Source: Bacteroidaceae bacterium (GTDB lineage Bacteria > Bacteroidota > Bacteroidia > Bacteroidales > Bacteroidaceae). Taken from it: 5,893 nt of DNA. Where the stretch lies: contig JABUUA010000031.1 of assembly GCA_021443405.1 (NCBI GenBank), positions 25,932 to 31,824 on the forward strand. The letters are read 5' to 3'. Both the position numbers and the translations under genes were made by a program. This document shows positions 1 to 4,292 of this stretch, piece by piece (position 1 is the first letter of the stretch; each line of letters opens with the position of its first letter). A model generated the notes under the pieces. The model was not told where the DNA came from. It saw only the letters and a list, made by a program, of their open reading frames with translations, and did no database searches.

Positions 1-1126
1 CAACAACTACGGCGACAAAACGCTCATGCGCAACATCGTGGCCAACGAAATCAGTCGCACGGTGGGCATGCCCTACACGCCGTTCTGCCGGGCCGTGGAC
101 GTGGTGCTCAATGGCGAATACCGCGGCTGTTATCAGCTGATGGACAAGATTGAGCGGGGGAAGAACCGCGTGGAGATAGAGGAACTCGCGCCCGCCAGCA
201 ACACCGAGCCCGAGATTACGGGCGGCTATCTGATGGAGGTGGACGCCTATTACTTCGACGAGCCGTGCTATTTCACCACCAACAAGGGACTGGCCGTCAC
301 GCTGCATGAGCCCGACGCCGATTCCATCAGTCTGGCGCAGAAAGCTTACATCAAGCGCTACTTCAATACGCTGGAGACCAGTCTCTACGGCGGCAACTTC
401 ATGAGCCCCAACACGGGCTACCGGAGGTTCTTCGACACGCAGACCTTTCTCAAGCATTTCATCGTGGGCGAAACGGCGGGCAACACCGACACGTACTGGA
501 GCGTGTATATGTACAAACCCCGCGGCGGCAAGGTGTTCACGGGTCCGGTGTGGGACTTCGACATCGCCTTCAACAACGACCAGCGCACCTACCCCGTGCA
601 GAACATCAATGGCTTTGTCTGTTTCTCGGGCATGGCGAGCTTCGCCGACGGCATGTACGAATTCCTGAACCGCATCATCAATCGCGACACGTCGGCGCAG
701 GTCGAGTTGTCGGAACTGTGGACCTGGGCGCGCTGGCACGGCCTCACGGAGGACCGCCTGTGCAGCTACGTCGATTCGGTGGCCGCGGCGTTGCAGGAGT
801 CGCAACGCCTCAATTTCCTCCGTTGGTCCATCATGAACCAGCAGGTTCACGAGAATCCCAGCTGCGCCGGCTCGTACGACGGGGAGGTCGCCCGCCTGAA
901 GACCTATCTCCGTGAGCGCCTGCCGCAGCTCGATTCGTTCATCGGTCTGGCCTCGGCGGTGGACTTGGCAGAGCCCGGCGGCGCGGCGGCTCCCTACGAA
1001 GTGTTCGACCTCGACGGACGCCCCGTGGCCGTCGCCAGTGACGTCAGCCGCCTGCCCGCCTTCCTCCCCAAGGGCGTTTACATCGTCAGGCACGGCCGTT
1101 CGTCGCGCAAAGTGGTGGTGAGGTAG
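1..1126 (+). CDS. CotH-family secreted protein with C-terminal T9SS-type sorting tail, 5'-truncated
   Basis: The reading frame is open from base 2 to the TAG at 1124-1126; the ATG at 26 is internal, because codons before it (N-N-Y-G-D-K-T-L) continue the conserved CotH segment. Counting that Met as residue 1, visible CotH features are G-C-Y-Q-L-M-D-K (34-41), G-G-Y-L-M-E-V-D (66-73), G-N-T-D-T-Y-W-S (152-159) and G-P-V-W-D-F-D (173-179). The Asp of N-T-D (155) and the W-D-F-D aspartates (177, 179) are the likely catalytic or metal-binding residues by analogy with spore-coat CotH kinases. Residues 323-366 form a beta-rich tail (V-F-D-L-D-G-R-P-V, then L-P-K-G-V-Y-I-V-R and a basic end), typical of T9SS type A sorting domains, so secretion and surface attachment are expected. 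CotH is known as a protein kinase in Bacillus; activity and substrate of this Bacteroidetes subfamily are not shown here. The signal peptide and N-terminal part lie outside the window. It converges on the minus-strand gene cluster. Confidence 0.88.
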   Translation, partial: NNYGDKTLMRNIVANEISRTVGMPYTPFCRAVDVVLNGEYRGCYQLMDKIERGKNRVEIEELAPASNTEPEITGGYLMEVDAYYFDEPCYFTTNKGLAVTLHEPDADSISLAQKAYIKRYFNTLETSLYGGNFMSPNTGYRRFFDTQTFLKHFIVGETAGNTDTYWSVYMYKPRGGKVFTGPVWDFDIAFNNDQRTYPVQNINGFVCFSGMASFADGMYEFLNRIINRDTSAQVELSELWTWARWHGLTEDRLCSYVDSVAAALQESQRLNFLRWSIMNQQVHENPSCAGSYDGEVARLKTYLRERLPQLDSFIGLASAVDLAEPGGAAAPYEVFDLDGRPVAVASDVSRLPAFLPKGVYIVRHGRSSRKVVVR

Positions 1127-1148
1127 GGGGGAGACCCCCACCTCAACC
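1117..1148 (+). terminator. Strong GC-rich hairpin spanning the CotH stop codon, possible terminator or mRNA 3' end stabiliser
   Basis: Bases 1126-1130 (GGGGG) pair with 1135-1139 (CCCCC) around a GAGA loop, a GNRA tetraloop. The stem continues outward: 1119-1124 (TGAGGT) pairs with 1140-1145 (ACCTCA), leaving A1125 bulged, then 1117-1118 (GG) pairs with 1147-1148 (CC) past a bulged A1146. This gives about 13 pairs with two one-base bulges. The TAG stop lies inside the 5' arm. No U-tract follows directly, so it is not a textbook intrinsic terminator. The same fold can form on the minus-strand transcript, where the hairpin would lie past the end of the lipoprotein gene. Pairing is read directly; the function is inferred. 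Confidence 0.45.
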
Positions 1149-1230
1149 CTTCCCCACGGGGGGGGTATTTGCAATCCACTACGGGGGAAATAGGGTGGGA
1201 TTGTTGGTGGAGGTATTTCTTTACTTATTT
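1140..1230 (+). terminator. Convergent intergenic region with C-run/G-run inverted pairing followed by a T-rich tract
   Basis: The gap between the convergent genes is full of C- and G-runs. Bases 1140-1148 (ACCTCAACC) can pair with 1206-1214 (GGTGGAGGT) at 8 of 9 positions, and 1150-1155 (TTCCCC) with 1184-1189 (GGGGAA). The right arm is followed by a T-rich stretch (1215-1230) that runs over the 3' end of the minus-strand gene. This could stop plus-strand transcription leaving the CotH gene. It competes with the tighter hairpin at 1117-1148 for the same C-rich bases, so both cannot form at once. The loop of the outer pairing is long and the call is tentative. Confidence 0.3.
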
Positions 1231-2501
1231 AGAATCAGTGCCTTGAGGTCGTCGAAGGTCATGCCGTCGGGCAGTTCGAACTCCCGGCCCGTCATGCGCA
1301 GTTGCGTGTCGAGTGTGAAATAGAGGAGGCCGTACTGAACGTGGTTGCCGTGGTCCACCAAGGTGACGGACACGTTGCAGCCCTTGTCCTTCAGGTAGTT
1401 GGCCATATCGAGGCCCACCTTGAACGTGATGTACAGGTCGCCGGTGGAGTGATAGACGAAGAACTGGGTCTTGGTGCTGGGCTGCCAGTTCTGCGAAGGC
1501 CCGCAGACGGAGTTCTCGCGAAACTTCTCGATGAAGGGCTGCACCAACGGAGAGTTCGGGTTGCAGGCCTCGGGGGTGAGAATCTCGCTGACGTGCTTCT
1601 CGGGACCAATCAGTCCGTTGATGTCCCACGTGCCGTAGTCTTTTGAGAGAATCCATTCGTCGATGTGGCTGGCAAGGGGCTCGCGGAAGATGTCGCTGTA
1701 GTTGCAGGGGATGTTGTAGGTCTCCTTGTAGGCGACGAGCATGAGGGGAAGGGCGCAGACATAGCCGGTGGTGTCGGTCTCGATGTAGTCGTTGTAGATG
1801 GCCTCGAGGTCGTAGTTGCCACCGCCCACGAAGGTTCCCGTGAACTCGATGTCGGGGCGGTTCGCATCGACATACTTCTGCACGGCCATGGCTCCGAGCG
1901 CGCCGCTCGAGTAGCCCACATTGTAGATGGGGAGTCCCTTGACGTCGAATTTCAGCTGCTTCAGGATTTGCATAGCGGCGTCCCAGCAGTCGACGGTTTC
2001 CTGGGCCGTGATGTTGGAGCAGCTGTAGGCTTGGGGCTTGTCTTCGGTGAGCGTCCAGCCGTAGAGGTCGGCCGAGATGGCGATGCAGTTGTTGAACTTG
2101 TTGAGGTAGAGGCCGATGTCGTCAATCTCGTCCTGCGAGGTGCGCTCGCCGTGCTTCGACGTGGTGAATTCGTTGTAGAGCATGACGTGCGTGGGCTTCA
2201 CCTCGCGGTTGAACACGGCGGGGTTCATGGAGATGACGCCGGTGAGCCGCACGGGCGTCTTCAGGTCGGGCCCGACGCTGGTGTATTCGAACACATACTG
2301 GTAGAACCAGAGGTTGAGGAGGTCGTTGTTCTGGTCGGCCAGCGCGTGCTTGTGAAGGGGGTCGGGCCGGAGTGTGGGGTTGAGGTCGTAGTCGCGCTCG
2401 GGGACGAAGGGCGCGTCGCCGCCGTTGTCGTCGGCGCACGACGTGAACACGGCGAACACTGCGAAGAGTGCCACGGCGTAAGTGAAAAACTTTTTCAGCA
2501 T
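1221..2501 (-). CDS. Alpha/beta hydrolase lipoprotein (esterase/lipase-like), probably outer-membrane or surface anchored
   Basis: This is a complete 426-residue protein. The N-terminus has K3-K4, a hydrophobic stretch (5-20) and a lipobox F-T-S-C with the lipidated Cys at 22. The next residues (A-D-D-N) are acidic, resembling the Bacteroidetes lipoprotein export signal that sends lipoproteins to the cell surface. The nucleophile elbow G-Y-S-S-G is at 196-200, so Ser198 is the predicted nucleophile. The acid is probably Asp355 in H-S-T-G-D-L-Y-I-T, and the His is 384 or 387 in D-H-G-N-H. The fold is that of serine esterases and lipases; the layout recalls the secretory-lipase (LIP) type, but the substrate cannot be told. 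It is a paralogue of the hydrolase at 2741-4288. Cys249 and Cys266 have matching partners there and may form a disulfide. It is the last gene of the minus-strand cluster, 54 nt after the small gene. The start is set by the signal peptide and an A-rich leader abutting the ATG. Confidence 0.87.
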   Translation of the reverse strand: MLKKFFTYAVALFAVFAVFTSCADDNGGDAPFVPERDYDLNPTLRPDPLHKHALADQNNDLLNLWFYQYVFEYTSVGPDLKTPVRLTGVISMNPAVFNREVKPTHVMLYNEFTTSKHGERTSQDEIDDIGLYLNKFNNCIAISADLYGWTLTEDKPQAYSCSNITAQETVDCWDAAMQILKQLKFDVKGLPIYNVGYSSGALGAMAVQKYVDANRPDIEFTGTFVGGGNYDLEAIYNDYIETDTTGYVCALPLMLVAYKETYNIPCNYSDIFREPLASHIDEWILSKDYGTWDINGLIGPEKHVSEILTPEACNPNSPLVQPFIEKFRENSVCGPSQNWQPSTKTQFFVYHSTGDLYITFKVGLDMANYLKDKGCNVSVTLVDHGNHVQYGLLYFTLDTQLRMTGREFELPDGMTFDDLKALILNK

Positions 2502-2515
2502 TTTTTTTGTTTATG
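2502..2515 (-). promoter_or_regulatory. A-rich translation-initiation leader of the lipoprotein hydrolase gene
   Basis: On the minus strand the ATG at 2499-2501 is preceded without a gap by seven A residues, making an A8 run with the start codon's own A. Further upstream is CATAAAC. No Shine-Dalgarno sequence is present. A-rich leaders of this kind are common at efficiently translated Bacteroidetes genes, which supports the chosen start. Confidence 0.5.
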
Positions 2516-2545
2516 TTAGGTTATGAAACGTGAGGTTACAAAACG
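2516..2545. repeat. Two adjacent 15-bp direct repeats in the gap before the lipoprotein gene
   Basis: Bases 2516-2530 (TTAGGTTATGAAACG) and 2531-2545 (TGAGGTTACAAAACG) match at 12 of 15 positions and abut with no spacer. They fill most of the 54-nt gap between the small gene and the lipoprotein gene. The unit could be a paired binding site for a regulator or an RNA element in the leader, or a chance local duplication. No Bacteroides-type TAnnTTTG promoter box is evident within the gap. Confidence 0.45.
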
Positions 2546-2555
2546 GGCAGAGGAC

Positions 2556-2741
2556 TCAAAAATCTTCGTCGTCCCACCGGTCGGAATAGTTTCTTCTGGC
2601 TCCCGCCCCCACATCAGGGTTTGCTTCGTCGTCGCTTTGGATCAAACTCTCGCAGACCATGCCGCACATGCGGATGTGGAACGTCTCGCAGGCGGGCTTC
2701 AGATATAGTTTCTTTTCTTCCATTGTGGTTTCTGTAATCAT
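2556..2741 (-). CDS. Small cysteine-containing protein of unknown function (55-61 aa)
   Basis: The 61-residue frame starts at an ATG that shares its A with the TAA of the upstream hydrolase gene (TAATG), and ends at TGA (2556-2558). A second in-frame ATG at 2721-2723 would give 55 residues beginning M-E-E-K-K-L-Y-L-K-P. Similar small Bacteroidales proteins usually begin with such a K-x-Y-x-P motif, so the shorter form may be the real one. Numbered from the first Met, Cys residues are at 18, 26 and 30, the last two forming C-G-M-V-C. The second half is Asp/Gly/Arg-rich (D-V-G-A-G-A-R-R) and ends in the acidic W-D-D-E-D-F. There is no signal peptide or membrane segment. It resembles the many short Prevotella/Bacteroides proteins of unknown role; I cannot assign a function. 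It could be a regulator, a chaperone or partner of the hydrolases, or a peptide precursor. Placement and coupling between two hydrolase genes favour a real gene. Confidence 0.66.
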   Translation of the reverse strand: MITETTMEEKKLYLKPACETFHIRMCGMVCESLIQSDDEANPDVGAGARRNYSDRWDDEDF

Positions 2742-2743
2742 TA
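2739..2743 (-). promoter_or_regulatory. TAATG stop/start overlap coupling the hydrolase to the small gene
   Basis: The hydrolase stop TAA (2741-2743) and the small-gene ATG (2739-2741) share one A on the minus strand. This arrangement suggests termination-reinitiation and cotranscription. If translation instead starts at the internal ATG (2721-2723), the genes are 17 nt apart and coupling is weaker. Confidence 0.5.
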
Positions 2744-4288
2744 TTCGTAGTAAGAATTGTCATCCAAATCGCGCAGATAGTCGCTGAATATGTAGTCGAT
2801 GTAGAAGAGCACGCCGCCCGTGGCGTGGTTTATTTTGTCGTAGTCGGGGCTTGCAAAACCCTTAACAGCAGCCGCTAAAGTCTGATCTGGGTCGACAAAA
2901 TTGAAGAGAAGAGAACCAAGACCCGGATTAAGGAGGTAGAAATGTAGAGCGAAAATGCCTCCAATCACCGTAACATCTTGGTGAGCCGTCTGCGGACTGA
3001 TGATTTTCACGGCGTCCGGGTTGTTCTTCTGAATGCCGTTTTTCACCGCCACGAGGTTGGCGTACGGAACCACGTCGTCGGACTGCAGGTGGTAGAACGT
3101 AATCTTGTGCTGCGGCGTCCATCCGCTCGCCAGTTCGTTGATTTCCATGGCTCGCATCAGACACTTGTATTCGTTGGTGTTGTTTTTGAACGTTCCGTCG
3201 GGGTTAATCAGCCGGTCGGAGAAAACTTTGACGGGACGAAGATCCTTCATCCGCTTGGTGATTTCCAGATTGAGGTCGGCGGTTGAGAGAGATTTGTTCT
3301 GAATCATGTCGATGATGCCGGTGGCCTTGAATTCCTCGGAGAAGAAATCTTCAATCTCCACGGTGCGCATGCAGCCGTTGCCATAGGCGTCCTTGGCGGC
3401 CGCCACAATCAGCGGGAGCACACAGGGATAGGCCAGCCCAATGCCTTGGTGTCCCCAGTCGAGGTACTGGTTCACGGTGGCGATGGTGGAATAAGGTCCG
3501 TCGCCACAGCACGTCTCCTTCAGGTTCAGGGTGTTTTTCACATTGTCCGGGCAGACGTCACTCTCCAGATACTTGGCGCAGGCCAGTGCCGTGGCGCCGC
3601 CCTGGGAATAACCGACGATGTAGGTCTGGAGGTCTTCGCCGTGCGTGGTTCCTATCTTCAGCACGTTCTGCACAAAATCCACCGCCGCCATGGCCGCATC
3701 GATGCAGTTGCGCGAGGTGACGTCGTGGATGAGATAGGGGTGCTGGCGGTAGGAACTGTAGCCGTAGCCGCAATAGTCGGGGCAGACGACGAGGAAGTCG
3801 TCGTCGCACATGCGCTTGATGTCGCCATCGACCGGCGATCCGCCCGAGGGAGCCTCGTAGGTGGAAGTCACCGTGGGGTGGCAACTGATGAGGACCTTGT
3901 CGTAGTCGAGGTCCCACACTCCGGACACATTTATCCCGCTGACGCCTTGCAGATAGATGACGGCCGAAAGACGGATGGGGTTTTTCTGGCCGTCGAGGCT
4001 CATGTATGAGAAGGTGAACTTGTGCGCCTTGTTTTCGTTAATCAGCGCCGGCGTTCTCCTTTGTCGCGTGGCAGTCGCACTGTCGGTCGCTTCGGTCGGC
4101 TCATTGTCGAGAATGTCGAGCTTTTCGATTCTTATGCCGTAGGGATTCTCGCTCTGCGCCAGCCGCTGCCTGATGTCGTCCATCTGCACCTGAGTGTCGT
4201 TGTCTGCCGCAGCGCTTGTGCTCTGTGCCGAGGCGGGGACGCTCACCAGCAGCAAGAGCGCGAGGAGTGAATATATAAAATGTTTCAT
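2741..4288 (-). CDS. Secreted alpha/beta hydrolase (secretory lipase/esterase-like)
   Basis: This is a complete 515-residue protein. Residues 1-21 are a type I signal peptide (M-K-H, long Leu-rich core, A-S-A before Gln22), so the protein leaves the cytoplasm unlipidated. Residues 22-85 are a polar, Ser/Thr/Asp-rich linker. The hydrolase domain starts near 88. The nucleophile elbow is G-Y-S-Q-G at 226-230 with Ser228 predicted as nucleophile; the acid is probably Asp404 in S-D-D-V-V-P and the His is 436 in T-A-H-Q. P-D-Y-C-G-Y-G (170-176) fits the region before the elbow in lipase/peptidase-like members. The protein has 12 Cys; Cys195, Cys289 and Cys306 have counterparts in the paralogue at 1221-2501, suggesting disulfides. 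After His436 there is an 80-residue tail rich in aromatic and acidic residues that the paralogue lacks. The start lies 4 nt after the LRR gene's stop. Substrate (lipid, acyl ester or peptide) is unknown. Confidence 0.88.
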   Translation of the reverse strand: MKHFIYSLLALLLLVSVPASAQSTSAAADNDTQVQMDDIRQRLAQSENPYGIRIEKLDILDNEPTEATDSATATRQRRTPALINENKAHKFTFSYMSLDGQKNPIRLSAVIYLQGVSGINVSGVWDLDYDKVLISCHPTVTSTYEAPSGGSPVDGDIKRMCDDDFLVVCPDYCGYGYSSYRQHPYLIHDVTSRNCIDAAMAAVDFVQNVLKIGTTHGEDLQTYIVGYSQGGATALACAKYLESDVCPDNVKNTLNLKETCCGDGPYSTIATVNQYLDWGHQGIGLAYPCVLPLIVAAAKDAYGNGCMRTVEIEDFFSEEFKATGIIDMIQNKSLSTADLNLEITKRMKDLRPVKVFSDRLINPDGTFKNNTNEYKCLMRAMEINELASGWTPQHKITFYHLQSDDVVPYANLVAVKNGIQKNNPDAVKIISPQTAHQDVTVIGGIFALHFYLLNPGLGSLLFNFVDPDQTLAAAVKGFASPDYDKINHATGGVLFYIDYIFSDYLRDLDDNSYYE

Positions 4289-4292
4289 ATCG
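4289..4292 (-). other. Four-base junction between LRR gene stop and hydrolase gene start
   Basis: On the minus strand the order is TAA, CGAT, ATG. The gap is too short for a promoter or terminator, so the LRR protein and the hydrolase are almost certainly on one mRNA. The region upstream of the ATG is A/T-rich and lacks a Shine-Dalgarno sequence. Confidence 0.7.

Noticed and set aside
26..28. ATG at 26 as the start of the CotH gene
   Set aside because: The preceding codons continue the conserved CotH segment, and there is no signal peptide after this Met. The gene begins outside the window.
1665..2519. Open frame of 284 codons on the plus strand, antisense to the lipoprotein hydrolase
   Set aside because: It is rich in Val/Gly/Glu/Asp with no recognisable motifs, as expected from the reverse of a GC-rich gene. 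The minus-strand protein has a lipobox, a nucleophile elbow and a paralogue.
2502..2555. Internal Bacteroides-type promoter (TTTG / TAnnTTTG) for the lipoprotein gene
   Set aside because: A TTTTG occurs on the minus strand, but no TAnnTTTG box lies at the right distance. Read-through from upstream is the simpler view.
2523..2708. Plus-strand 61-codon frame opposite the small Cys protein
   Set aside because: No motif is visible. The minus-strand frame has a family-like N-terminus and sits in phase with the gene cluster, so it is preferred.
3446..4009. Open frame of 187 codons on the plus strand inside the secreted hydrolase
   Set aside because: It is a composition shadow (Val/Gly/Ala/His-rich, no motif), opposite a clear enzyme gene.
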